Source: an uncultured Alphaproteobacteria bacterium (GTDB taxonomy: Bacteria; Pseudomonadota; Alphaproteobacteria; VGEJ01). From it: a stretch of 64,000 nucleotides of DNA. The stretch spans positions 186,001-250,000 of the forward strand of contig CAJWJK010000001.1 in NCBI GenBank assembly GCA_913041535.1, in the 5' to 3' direction. Within the stretch, counting starts at the first letter, position 1. Every line of letters starts with the position of its first letter. Under the pieces are notes generated by a model. It saw only the letters and a program-made list of their open reading frames with translations. It searched no databases and was not told where the DNA came from. Position numbers and translations under genes: made by a program. Positions 18,611 through 26,588 of this stretch are shown piece after piece.

Positions 18611-18958
18611 ATGCAGAACCAAAATCGGCTATTTGATGACCTTGCGAGGCTCGCGACGGGAGCAGTTGGAACTCTGCGGGATGCACGTGGGGAGTTGGAG
18701 GAGCGTCTGCGGGAGCAACTTGAGCGGATTGTGTCCGGAATGGATCTGGTCACAAGGGAGGAGTTTGAGTCCGTAAAGGAAATGGCTGCAAAGGCTCGAC
18801 AGAAAAATGACGCCCTAGAGCGGCGGCTTTCCAAACTTGAAAACTTGGATAACGGTTCTACTGTCCGAAAGGCTCAAGCGCAGAGTAAAGTTCGCAAAGC
18901 GCCTCGCGCCCAAACGCGTCGCAGGAGGAACCGCAAAGAGAATCAACCTCTTTCGTAA
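18611..18958 (+). CDS. ubiK: UbiK-type ubiquinone accessory factor (BMFP domain)
   Basis: Small protein of the UbiK/YqiC family, which assists the ubiquinone biosynthesis complex in proteobacteria. The 115 residues start with the conserved NRLFDDLARLATGAVGTL and continue with an amphipathic coiled-coil rich in Arg, Glu and Leu (residues about 25-80), including LVTREEFESVKEMAAKAR. The C-terminal ~35 residues are very basic (Arg/Lys), as is usual in alphaproteobacterial homologues. ATG 18611 follows AAAGGG closely. It is divergent from lgt. The window's polyprenyl diphosphate synthase and COQ9-like genes fit the same pathway. Confidence 0.88.
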   Translation: MQNQNRLFDDLARLATGAVGTLRDARGELEERLREQLERIVSGMDLVTREEFESVKEMAAKARQKNDALERRLSKLENLDNGSTVRKAQAQSKVRKAPRAQTRRRRNRKENQPLS

Positions 18959-19107
18959 GTAGATTCTGCGTCCAACACGGTGGATTGTAGCAGGAGGCAT
19001 TTCTTTGTCATAACGGCTCTTGCTTCCTCGGCAACCTTTTGGCAATCTATAGATGCAGTAGCTTGCTCCTTCTTCCACACTAGATGTGGTATTACGAAGC
19101 GAGATTG

Positions 19108-19608
19108 ATGGCGTCATTAATTGCGGAAACTGACGGACCCCTATCCAACCCTCTAGATGTGGTTGAGCGGATACTTGCTGCCCACGAATGGCCGTTCGAG
19201 CGGTTTAGTGATGAGGAAATCAGTGTAAATATTGATGGTCCTTGGTGTCGTTATCATCTCTGGTTTCATTGGGTGTCGGAGAGTGCGGCGGTTCAGTTCA
19301 CTTGTGCATTTGATGTTAAAGTCCCAGAGACGAGGAGAGTAGACATCCAGGTACTGCTTTCCATTATCAATAGTCGTCTATGGCTAGGGCACTTCACACT
19401 CTGGGCGGAGGATGGAGCACTCATGTTTCGTCATGCTCAACTTATGGGCGGAGCTGTGGCATCTGCGGCACAGTTTGAGGATCTCGTATCAGTAGCTCTT
19501 AACGAATGTGAACGTTACTACCCAGCCTTTCAATTTGTTATATGGGGAGGGAAGTCCCCTGTAGAGGCTGTGGCCTCCGCCATGATAGATACAGTTGGTG
19601 AAGCTTGA
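19108..19608 (+). CDS. YbjN domain-containing protein
   Basis: Protein of about 166 residues that looks like the alphaproteobacterial YbjN-domain family, related to type III chaperone-like folds and of uncertain biochemical role. Supporting segments are NPLDVVERILAAHEWPFERFSDEEI near the N-terminus, YHLWFHWVSESAAVQFTCAFD, LLSIINSRLWLGHFTLWAEDGALMFRH and the C-terminal YYPAFQFVIWGGKSPVEA. The start is ATG 19108 with a GAG upstream; ATG 19084 would add eight residues. It sits upstream of proC in the same direction, an arrangement I recall from alphaproteobacteria. Confidence 0.75.
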   Translation: MASLIAETDGPLSNPLDVVERILAAHEWPFERFSDEEISVNIDGPWCRYHLWFHWVSESAAVQFTCAFDVKVPETRRVDIQVLLSIINSRLWLGHFTLWAEDGALMFRHAQLMGGAVASAAQFEDLVSVALNECERYYPAFQFVIWGGKSPVEAVASAMIDTVGEA

Positions 19609-19666
19609 TGCGAGCGAGACTTATTCAGGTATACAGAAAAGTTGTTAATTGAACGAAGAGGGTGGT

Positions 19667-20476
19667 ATGCGGTGTCGTGCTCTCCTTGTCGGTTGCGGAA
19701 ATATGGGCTCTGCCATGCTCCGAGGGTGGCTTGCTCAAGGGTTGGCAGCAACTGATATTACAGTTGTAGAGCCTAGTATAGAGAGAGCAGGCTTGGTTCT
19801 GGAACATGGTGTAACCGTGTTGTCCGATCCTAAGTCTTTAGGCACAAGCTTCTTGGTTGACGCAATCATTTTTGCGGTCAAGCCTCAAGCAATGGAGGCA
19901 ATTGTGCCCTTATACAGTAATATTCAAGGACGGCCGGTATTTATATCCATAGGGGCGGGGAAACAGAGCACATTCTTCGAACGCCTGCTTGGTCAAGGAG
20001 CTGCCGTTGTTAGGAGCATGCCTAATACACCATCATTAGTGAGGCGTGGGATAGCAGTGGCTTACGCTAACGGGAACGTGCAGTTTGAACAACGGCGCCT
20101 GTGTACAGATCTTCTGGAGGCTATTGGTGAGGTGGCGTGGGTTGACGATGAGAACTTGATGGATGCTGTCACGGCGGTTTCTGGGAGCGGTCCAGCTTAC
20201 GTATTTTTGCTTATTGAATGTCTTACTCAGGCGGGTGTTGAAGCTGGCTTATCGGTTGCTCTCGCAAATCAATTAGCCCTGAGTACTGTCGCTGGGGCTG
20301 GAGAGCTTGCTCGTAAGGTTCCAGAATCACCTGCTGATCTTCGTAAGCAGGTAACAAGTCCAGGCGGTACAACAGAGGCAGCTTTAGAAATTCTAATGGA
20401 GCCTCGTGGACTTCAAACGTTAATGACACGTGCGGTGGCGGCAGCGGCCAAAAGGTCTAGAGAATTGGCTGGTTAG
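19667..20476 (+). CDS. proC: pyrroline-5-carboxylate reductase
   Basis: Last step of proline biosynthesis, reducing pyrroline-5-carboxylate with NAD(P)H. About 269 residues from ATG 19667, which has GAGGG at good spacing; an in-frame TTG at 19649 is less likely. It shows the Rossmann motif LLVGCGNMGSAMLRGW, IFAVKPQAM, VRSMPNTPSLVRRGIAV, the catalytic-domain signature AVSGSGPAYVFLLIECLTQAGVEAGL and VTSPGGTTEAAL. It lies between the YbjN-like and COQ9-like genes. A hairpin overlaps its stop codon. Confidence 0.96.
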   Translation: MRCRALLVGCGNMGSAMLRGWLAQGLAATDITVVEPSIERAGLVLEHGVTVLSDPKSLGTSFLVDAIIFAVKPQAMEAIVPLYSNIQGRPVFISIGAGKQSTFFERLLGQGAAVVRSMPNTPSLVRRGIAVAYANGNVQFEQRRLCTDLLEAIGEVAWVDDENLMDAVTAVSGSGPAYVFLLIECLTQAGVEAGLSVALANQLALSTVAGAGELARKVPESPADLRKQVTSPGGTTEAALEILMEPRGLQTLMTRAVAAAAKRSRELAG

Positions 20477-20491
20477 CTTCCAAAGCTAGCC
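20471..20491 (+). terminator. hairpin overlapping proC stop, possible terminator
   Basis: GGTTAGCTT (20471-20479) pairs with AAGCTAGCC (20483-20491) over nine base pairs, one of them G-U, around a 3-base loop. A T-rich but interrupted stretch follows about eight bases later. It could end proC transcription or attenuate into the downstream genes; the imperfect T tract makes it uncertain. Confidence 0.35.
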
Positions 20492-20569
20492 CAACCACGT
20501 TTCTATTTGTTACGCTGTCAAACATTATGGAGCAATTCATAATGAGTAGGGATACACATTATAGTCAAG

Positions 20570-21187
20570 ATGCCTAAGATTGCTGAACAAATATTGGACG
20601 AGGCGCTTGCTTTAATAGGCGAAAATGGGTGGTTGAATACATCACTCGCGGATATGGCAGATTCATCTGAAATGTCAATCTCAGCGTTCCTAAAGCATTA
20701 TCCATCCCGTATTGCTGTATTGGATGCCTTCGCCGATAAAGTTGATCTTGATTTTTTAGATAGTGCGGATGAAATAGATCGAACCGAAAGCCTATCTGAG
20801 AGACTCTTTGAAGCGTTGATGCTGCGCTTTGACGGTATGAGAGAGCATAAGGATGCTGTCCGTGCGATTGTGCATGATATATTGAGACAACCATTTCAGG
20901 CTATCTGTCGGACTTCTCGACTTAAACGGTCGATCGAGCTAACGCTTGAAGCGGTGGGTTTCAAGCACTCTGGCGCGGCTAGCCTGATATATGTAAATGG
21001 TGTCTCCCTCATTTACTTAGATGTGTTGCGCGTATGGTTGGATGATGACAGCGAGGATATGGGCAAGACGATGTCTGTACTAAACCGTCGACTGAAACAA
21101 GCTAGCTTTCTTTTCAACGGGAATTTGTCGTACTTCTGTCCAGTTGATATTGGTGCAAGCCGTCAAGGTGAGGTGAAAAACAGTTGA
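20570..21187 (+). CDS. COQ9-like/TetR-fold protein
   Basis: A 205-residue protein with a TetR-like N-terminal helix-turn-helix (ILDEALALIGENGWLNTSLADMADSSEMSISAFLKHYPSRIAVLDAF). The C-terminal half resembles COQ9, the lipid-binding ubiquinone factor: LSERLFEALMLRFDGMREHKDAV and the late VWLDDDSEDMGKTMSVLNRRLKQA segment. COQ9 itself has a TetR fold, so the sequence alone does not separate a regulator from a ubiquinone factor. UbiK and a polyprenyl diphosphate synthase in this window favour the latter. The stop overlaps the TTG start of the tRNA-binding gene. Confidence 0.65.
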   Translation: MPKIAEQILDEALALIGENGWLNTSLADMADSSEMSISAFLKHYPSRIAVLDAFADKVDLDFLDSADEIDRTESLSERLFEALMLRFDGMREHKDAVRAIVHDILRQPFQAICRTSRLKRSIELTLEAVGFKHSGAASLIYVNGVSLIYLDVLRVWLDDDSEDMGKTMSVLNRRLKQASFLFNGNLSYFCPVDIGASRQGEVKNS

Positions 21188-21528
21188 AAGCTGAAAACGT
21201 CGAAATTAGTGATTTTCACCAGTTAGATATGCGTGTTGGCACCATATTATCGGCAGAATTATTTCCAGAAGCGCGCAAACCTGCCTATAAGCTTAAAGTA
21301 GATTTTGGGTTGAGGATTGGAATAAAGAAATCGTCAGCACAAATTACCGAAAGGTATACCCTAGATGGTCTTATGGGCATGCAAGTAGTGGCGGTTATTA
21401 ATCTTCCGCCGCGCCAGATTGGAAATTTCATGTCTGAAGTGCTTGTTGTGGGGTTTCCTGATGATAATGGAGCTGTCTGTCTAGCAACGGTTGACTCTCC
21501 CGTACCAAATGGGAGCCGGCTTTTCTAA
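21184..21528 (+). CDS. csaA: CsaA-like tRNA-binding protein
   Basis: A 114-residue OB-fold protein of the CsaA/YgjH tRNA-binding family, the EMAP-II-like domain also found in MetRS and PheRS. Visible elements are FHQLDMRVGTILSAELFPEARKPAYKLKVDFG, the KKSSAQITERYTLDGLMGMQVVAVINLPPRQIGNFMSEVLVVGF core and a terminal PNGSRLF. The start is TTG 21184, overlapping the preceding stop (TTGA), which implies coupled translation with the COQ9-like gene. CsaA is variously described as a tRNA-binding protein or an export chaperone; tRNA binding is the safer reading. Confidence 0.88.
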   Translation: MKAENVEISDFHQLDMRVGTILSAELFPEARKPAYKLKVDFGLRIGIKKSSAQITERYTLDGLMGMQVVAVINLPPRQIGNFMSEVLVVGFPDDNGAVCLATVDSPVPNGSRLF

Positions 21529-21766
21529 CTTTAAGATTCCATCATCAAGTATTTGGACTATCAATGTGGCGTCGGCCTATGTGGATAGCATGAATGGGTT
21601 TGATTGTCTTATAGCCTATGGTAGTGCCGTATGGTTAATTGAAAGAGTAGCACCGCATCGCCAGTGGATAGGTCGAAGATTGAGAAAACTCAATATCTAG
21701 ATTCGAGTTATCTATGCCGACTAAAAAAGCTTTTATACCAAAGATGTTTAGTTAGACTTGGCTGTG

Positions 21767-22189
21767 ATGAATTTTCATGAAAGCCATCATCGTCAGCATG
21801 TGAGATCCCGGGGTTCGGCACGGAGCTTTGGCTTTATCGTGACTGCAGTATTTTTTTTGATTGGGTTAGCCCCCCTTTTGGATGAATCACCACCGCGCTG
21901 GTGGGCATTAGCCATAGCATTCACATTTGCTGGGATTGCTATATTTTGGCCACGTAGTCTGCGGCGTGTTAATGAACTTTGGATTAGCTTTGGACTAATG
22001 CTTCATAAGGTAATGACACCCCTAGTCTTTGGCATATTATTCTTCGGCGCTGTTACACCAGTGGCTTTGCTGATGAAAATCTTTCGCAAGGACCCGTTGA
22101 AACGTATGTTTGATTTACGTGCCGATTCATACTGGATCGATAGAGATCCGCCTGGACCTGACCGAAAGACAATGCGAGACCAATTCTAG
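21767..22189 (+). CDS. SxtJ-like small membrane protein
   Basis: About 140 residues with two or three predicted membrane segments (SFGFIVTAVFFLIGLAPLL, WWALAIAFTFAGIAIFW and VMTPLVFGILFFGAVTPVALLM). It ends with KDPLKRMFDLRADSYWIDR, a tail typical of SxtJ-family membrane proteins, which often accompany envelope or carbamoyltransferase genes. No catalytic motif is visible and the function is unknown. The chosen start is ATG 21767; in-frame GTG and TTG codons lie just upstream. The 238 bases before it hold no convincing gene. Confidence 0.7.
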   Translation: MNFHESHHRQHVRSRGSARSFGFIVTAVFFLIGLAPLLDESPPRWWALAIAFTFAGIAIFWPRSLRRVNELWISFGLMLHKVMTPLVFGILFFGAVTPVALLMKIFRKDPLKRMFDLRADSYWIDRDPPGPDRKTMRDQF

Positions 22190-22292
22190 GTTTATCTGTA
22201 TTTGGTCGGTGAACGGGAGTGAAATATATCGTTATCTGCGACTTTCGCAGTACAACCGTATGAATTATTAAGCGAATTCATTGCGTAAAAAA

Positions 22293-22369
22293 TGGTCGGA
22301 GTGAGTGGACTTGAACCACCGACCCCCGCCTCCCGAAGACGGTGCTCTACCAGGCTGAGCTACACTCCG
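22293..22369 (-). tRNA. tRNA-Pro(CGG) with encoded CCA
   Basis: A full cloverleaf can be folded on the minus strand. The acceptor stem CGGAGTG pairs with CACTCCG, the D arm is GCTC/GAGC, the anticodon stem CCGTC/GGCGG encloses loop TTCGGGA (anticodon CGG, proline), and the T arm is GGTGG-TTCAAGT-CCACT. The discriminator is A, and CCA (plus strand 22293-22295) is encoded in the DNA. A short T run follows immediately downstream and may end transcription. The gene is isolated between sxtJ-like and ispB-type genes. Confidence 0.95.
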
Positions 22370-22423
22370 AACAAGCGCCGGGTTATAACCTCTGTTCTTT
22401 ATGCTCCCAATGGGAAGCGTTTC

Positions 22424-23443
22424 TTAGTGTGCGCGATCAATACAGAAATCAACTGCTTCTAGCATAGCATCTTTGATGGGTCCATTGGGGAAAATGCCTA
22501 GTGCGTCACGGGCTATAGCGCCGTAATGCCGAGCGCGCTCAATGGTGTCAGTGAGAGCTTTCGTAGTTTCCAATAAAGAAATAGCGTGTGCTAGATCATT
22601 CTCTGTTTGGTTCCGATCTGCTAGAGTTCGATGCCAAAATTCACGATCCGCAGTGTTGCCGCGCCAAAAAGCTAGTATGGTGGGTAAAGTTATTTTACCT
22701 TCTCTGAAGTCGTCTCCCACCGCTTTGCCGAGGGTTTCTTCCCGTGCAGTGTAGTCGAGGGCGTCATCAACAAGCTGAAAAGCTATGCCAAGGTTACGAC
22801 CGTGGCTTTCAAGAGCTTCCTCCTCCGCTTGGGAACGATTTGAGATAACCGCGCCAATTCTACTGGCAGCTGCAAAAAGTGCGGCTGTTTTAGAGCCAAT
22901 AACTTCAAGATAGGCATCCTCGCTTGTTTCCGGTTCGTTATTAGTGGATAGCTGCAAGATTTCACCTTCGGCAATTACGGCAGACGCATTCGCGAGGATA
23001 TCGAGCACTTTTAGCGACCCATCTTCAACCATCAATTGAAATGCACGGGTAAATAGATAATCGCCCACAAGAACGCTAGCTTGGTTCCCCCAAAGGAAAT
23101 TAGCTGTGGCATTGCCGCGACGTAGGCCACTTTCGTCGACAACGTCATCGTGTAGCAATGTTGCGGTGTGAATAAACTCAACGCATGCAGCCAGTATTAC
23201 ATGGCGTTTACCCGTATGCCCACAAAGCTTTGAGCTAGCTATTGTTAACATCGGACGCATGCGTTTGCCACCTGCAGCGATGATGTGACCAGCAAGCTCC
23301 GGAACCAGTGGTGCGCGACTACCCATGCGTTCTAAGATCAAGGTATTAACCTCTGCCAGGTCATCAGCGACAAGACGTTGGAGTGATTTTAGCGATCGTG
23401 ATGACGTCTTTGGCTCACTTCTGAGAGGAATTATGGAACCCAA
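22424..23443 (-). CDS. ispB: long-chain polyprenyl diphosphate synthase
   Basis: All-trans polyprenyl diphosphate synthase making the octaprenyl or decaprenyl side chain of ubiquinone. It has 339 residues. The first Asp-rich motif is in FIHTATLLHDDVVDESGLRRG (residues about 90-110), preceded by GGKRMRPMLT, and the second is FQLVDDALDYTA. The residues ahead of the first DDxxD favour long chains, but chain length cannot be fixed by eye (ispB versus ddsA). The start is TTG 23443 with AAGG upstream. It is transcribed alone and is distinct from the farnesyl diphosphate synthase gene ispA at 37 kb, whose product it would extend. Confidence 0.93.
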   Translation of the reverse strand: MGSIIPLRSEPKTSSRSLKSLQRLVADDLAEVNTLILERMGSRAPLVPELAGHIIAAGGKRMRPMLTIASSKLCGHTGKRHVILAACVEFIHTATLLHDDVVDESGLRRGNATANFLWGNQASVLVGDYLFTRAFQLMVEDGSLKVLDILANASAVIAEGEILQLSTNNEPETSEDAYLEVIGSKTAALFAAASRIGAVISNRSQAEEEALESHGRNLGIAFQLVDDALDYTAREETLGKAVGDDFREGKITLPTILAFWRGNTADREFWHRTLADRNQTENDLAHAISLLETTKALTDTIERARHYGAIARDALGIFPNGPIKDAMLEAVDFCIDRAH

Positions 23444-23731
23444 TGCCTTACCTTACTTTGTATCTGTGAAAATTGTTTTTAAGGATAGTTGTGGCGCAGC
23501 AGATGGGTCAAGTGAAGGTGGAGTATCTATGATGCTGGAAATCTAACCCACATAAATAGACTAAGCGCGCGAGACTCGTTATGTGCAGTTTGACCGAATA
23601 TAAATTAGAAGAAACATGCTGTGTTCCGTTGTGTGTTGCTTTTGAGTAAAACCATATGTTCTATGTGATTACACATACTATTGTTTTGGTGAAATATCTC
23701 TTAAACCTATCCTTTTGTCGGGGAGCCTTAA

Positions 23732-24520
23732 GTGACTAAAAGTAAAGAATCTGGGGTTTTTTCTGTTATAGATCAACCTAAACGGCCAACGCCTGACAAG
23801 TTCTATTCTGTTATGGGTGGGAAGGTGAAACTGCGTGCCATGCCTGATTATCCGCGTGCCGGTGCAGATGCGGTGCTGCTTGCGGCGGCAATTGGCGCGG
23901 ATTCAGAGGAGACTGTTGTAGAAGCTGGCTCAGGATCTGGTGCATTGGCGCTTTGCGTCGCACGTCGGGTCGGATGCAGAGTTGAGGGTATTGAGTTGCA
24001 ATCGGAGCTTGCTGTACTTGGCTCAGAAAATATTGCTCTCAATGATCTATCGAATAGAGTCAGTATTCACGAAGGTGATATAATAAACCCACCATCGATT
24101 TTCAAACTCGGAATGTATGATCATGCGGTAGCTAATCCACCTTACTTTGAAAGTTCTTCCTCGCAACCATCCTCAGTCCCCTGTCGGGCACTGAGCCATC
24201 ATTTTTCACACAGTAGTTTCGAGCAATGGTTTCACTTTCTTCTCAGTAGTGTTAAGCCGAAGGGAACCGTAACGTTGATCGGACGGGCAGAAAGAATCGG
24301 TGTTATTCTGAAACAGCTTGAGGGCGAGTTAGGCGATATTGTTCTATTCCCACTTTGGCCTCGGAAAGGAACATCGGCTAAGTTAGTCATTATCCGTGGG
24401 CGTAGAGGTACTGCTGGACCAATGGCTTTGTCGTCTGGCCTTGTTCTTCACGCGTCTGATGGTTCGTATACTGAAGAAGCTGAACAAGTACTTCGTCATG
24501 GATCAGGTTTAATCTTTTGA
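23732..24520 (+). CDS. trmN6: TrmN6-type tRNA adenine-N6 methyltransferase
   Basis: Class I SAM methyltransferase of the TrmN6/YfiC family, which methylates A37 of tRNA1-Val. The 262-residue protein contains the SAM motif VVEAGSGSGALALCVARR near residue 70, an acidic post-I strand VEGIELQ and the N6-adenine signature AVANPPYF near residue 135. The N-terminal VKLRAMPDYPRAGADAVLLAAAI is characteristic. The GTG start at 23732 is preceded by GGGAG. It is read away from the polyprenyl synthase gene, and an S49 peptidase follows. Substrate (tRNA-Val) is inferred from family. Confidence 0.88.
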   Translation: MTKSKESGVFSVIDQPKRPTPDKFYSVMGGKVKLRAMPDYPRAGADAVLLAAAIGADSEETVVEAGSGSGALALCVARRVGCRVEGIELQSELAVLGSENIALNDLSNRVSIHEGDIINPPSIFKLGMYDHAVANPPYFESSSSQPSSVPCRALSHHFSHSSFEQWFHFLLSSVKPKGTVTLIGRAERIGVILKQLEGELGDIVLFPLWPRKGTSAKLVIIRGRRGTAGPMALSSGLVLHASDGSYTEEAEQVLRHGSGLIF

Positions 24521-24571
24521 GGGTACTGCATATTTTTCTAGTAGGGCATAGATTTTGATATAGGGTCTACG

Positions 24572-25420
24572 ATGATTAGAAAGCTATTTTTGAACTGGTG
24601 GTGGCCTTGGCGCTCTAGGAGGCATACGGTGGCAGTGCTGCGGCTAAATGGCGTGATTGCCACAGGTTCACGTTTTAGAAGTGGAATTAATCTTGCTGGG
24701 CTTTCCAGCGATTTGGATCGTGCATACAAGTTAAGAAACCTGAAGGCAGTAGCGTTGACGATAAATTCCCCTGGCGGATCTCCGGTTCAATCAGCGCTTA
24801 TTGCAACGCGCATACGTACATTAGCTGACAAGAAGGGGATTCCTGTATTTGCATTTGCCGAGGATGTGGCAGCCTCTGGAGGTTACTGGCTTGCTTGCTC
24901 TGCAGATGAAATCTTTGCGGATCAAAATTCGATCATTGGTTCAATCGGAGTAATCTACGCCAGTTTCGGGTTCCAGGGATTGCTAAAGTGGCTTGGTGTT
25001 GAACGAAGGACCTACACACGTGGTGATGATAAGTTAATGCTTGATCCTTTCTTGGAGGAAGACCCAGGTGATGTAAGTAGGCTTCAAGCATTACAAACTG
25101 ATGTGCATGATAGTTTTATGACATATGTTCGGGAACGTCGTGGCGTTAAACTGAAGGGTGATGATAGCCAATTGTTTAATGGCCAGGTTTGGACAGGCAA
25201 GAAAGCGGTTGAGCTCGGTTTGATCGATGGCGTCGGGGACCTTCATTCGGTTTTGCGTCAACGCTATGGTGACGGTGTCAAACTACAAGTGATAAATAGG
25301 CGGCGAGGTTGGTTCAATCGTGGGCTTGCACTGCCGGTCAATAATCCAAACGGCACTTGGATTGAGGATTTAATCATGGCTGTTGAAACGCGCGAGTACT
25401 GGCGTAGGTTTGGACTATAA
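24572..25420 (+). CDS. S49 family serine peptidase (SppA/SohB-like)
   Basis: Membrane-associated signal-peptide-peptidase-like protease of family S49, 282 residues in the short single-domain form. The catalytic Ser lies in DVAASGGYWLACSADEI and the Lys in RGDDKLMLDPF, the usual Ser/Lys dyad. Other family segments are VALTINSPGGSPVQSALI and QNSIIGSIGVIYA. The N-terminus has WWWPW and basic residues before the first strand but no long membrane helix, so membrane anchoring is uncertain. It follows trmN6 by about 50 bases. Confidence 0.92.
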   Translation: MIRKLFLNWWWPWRSRRHTVAVLRLNGVIATGSRFRSGINLAGLSSDLDRAYKLRNLKAVALTINSPGGSPVQSALIATRIRTLADKKGIPVFAFAEDVAASGGYWLACSADEIFADQNSIIGSIGVIYASFGFQGLLKWLGVERRTYTRGDDKLMLDPFLEEDPGDVSRLQALQTDVHDSFMTYVRERRGVKLKGDDSQLFNGQVWTGKKAVELGLIDGVGDLHSVLRQRYGDGVKLQVINRRRGWFNRGLALPVNNPNGTWIEDLIMAVETREYWRRFGL

Positions 25421-25468
25421 TAACGAGAGAATTTAACCTAAATGGGTGTAGCAAACTAATACTCAGAT

Positions 25469-25714
25469 ATGTTTGGTGGTCTTGGAAAATTTATTCTCAT
25501 CGGTTTGGCTGTAGGAGCTATATGGTACGGCTTTAAACTATTTCAGAGACGGTCGTCTGTTCTGGGGGCCAGAAAAAACGACACATCGAAGCACGAAAGC
25601 AGTGAGCAGAGAGAGGTTGTAGAGGAAATGCAGGAATGTTCGGTCTGCCAAGCATATTTTGCAACTGGTCAAGCTCCAACATGTAACCGGGCAAACTGCC
25701 CTAATAAGTCCTGA
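25469..25714 (+). CDS. small membrane protein with C-terminal zinc ribbon
   Basis: An 81-residue protein. An N-terminal hydrophobic segment ([18 protein letters not shown]) is followed by a charged linker and a C-terminal C-x2-C-x11-C-x4-C cluster ([12 protein letters not shown] then APTCNRANC), a likely zinc-binding module. Small membrane proteins of this layout occur in proteobacteria, but I know no function. It lies between the S49 peptidase and glyQ genes; the glyQ start is about 7 bases after its stop, so it may share the operon. Confidence 0.7.
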   Translation: MFGGLGKFILIGLAVGAIWYGFKLFQRRSSVLGARKNDTSKHESSEQREVVEEMQECSVCQAYFATGQAPTCNRANCPNKS

Positions 25715-25721
25715 GTATACT

Positions 25722-26585
25722 GTGACGTCCGGTGCTCACTCATTTCAGGAACTAATATTCTCCCTTCAGGCTTATTGGGCAAAACAAGGCTGTGTTATTC
25801 TGCAACCGTATGATATGGAGGTTGGGGCTGGTACTTTTCACCCAGCAACAACTCTGAGAGCTTTGGGTACAAAGCCTTGGAGTGCAGCGTATGTTCAGCC
25901 TTCCAGGCGACCTGCCGATGGGCGCTATGGGGAGAATCCAAATAGGCTTCAGCACTACTATCAGTTTCAAGTGGTAATGAAACCAGCGCCTGAAAATTTC
26001 CAAGATCTTTTTTTAAACAGTTTGGTTTCGATTGGAATCAACACGCATTTACACGACATTCGTTTCGTTGAGGACGATTGGGAGAGCCCGACTCTTGGTG
26101 CCTGGGGCCTTGGTTGGGAGATTTGGTGTGATGGCATGGAAATCACTCAATTTACCTATTTTCAACAAGTCGGGGGAGTCGACTGTGAGGTCATTTTAGG
26201 TGAGCTAACGTATGGCTTAGAGCGCCTTGCAATGTATATCCAAGGAGTAGATAACGTATTCGATCTTGATTGGAACGGGGCAGGCGTTAGTTACGGGGAT
26301 GTGTTTTTGAGGTCCGAGCGTGAGTTTTCAGCGTATAACTTTGCCCACGCAGGAACCGAGATGCTACGTAGGCACTTTTCTGATGCTGAAGCGGAGTGCA
26401 AAGATCTAGTCTCTTTTGGGCTAGCGTTGCCTGCATATGACCAATGCATGAAAGCTAGCCATCTGTTTAACCTCCTCGATTCACGTGGTGTTATAAGTGT
26501 AACGGAGAGGGCTAGTTATATTGGTCGAGTTCGGGAACTAGCTAGGGAATGCTGTGAGGCATGGCTAAAAGGCGCGTGTGATTAG
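25722..26585 (+). CDS. glyQ: glycyl-tRNA synthetase alpha subunit
   Basis: Catalytic subunit of the bacterial alpha2beta2 glycyl-tRNA synthetase, which charges tRNA-Gly. It has about 288 residues from GTG 25722 ([19 protein letters not shown]). The frame remains open upstream to 25659 but that part overlaps the preceding small gene. Near-invariant blocks are [77 protein letters not shown] and [14 protein letters not shown]. glyS follows after 3 bases. Confidence 0.97.
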   Translation: MTSGAHSFQELIFSLQAYWAKQGCVILQPYDMEVGAGTFHPATTLRALGTKPWSAAYVQPSRRPADGRYGENPNRLQHYYQFQVVMKPAPENFQDLFLNSLVSIGINTHLHDIRFVEDDWESPTLGAWGLGWEIWCDGMEITQFTYFQQVGGVDCEVILGELTYGLERLAMYIQGVDNVFDLDWNGAGVSYGDVFLRSEREFSAYNFAHAGTEMLRRHFSDAEAECKDLVSFGLALPAYDQCMKASHLFNLLDSRGVISVTERASYIGRVRELARECCEAWLKGACD

Positions 26586-26588
26586 GTT

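Noticed and set aside
23325-23546. Short plus-strand frame over the ispB 5' end
   Set aside because: It overlaps the antisense start of a clear polyprenyl synthase and its translation looks random.
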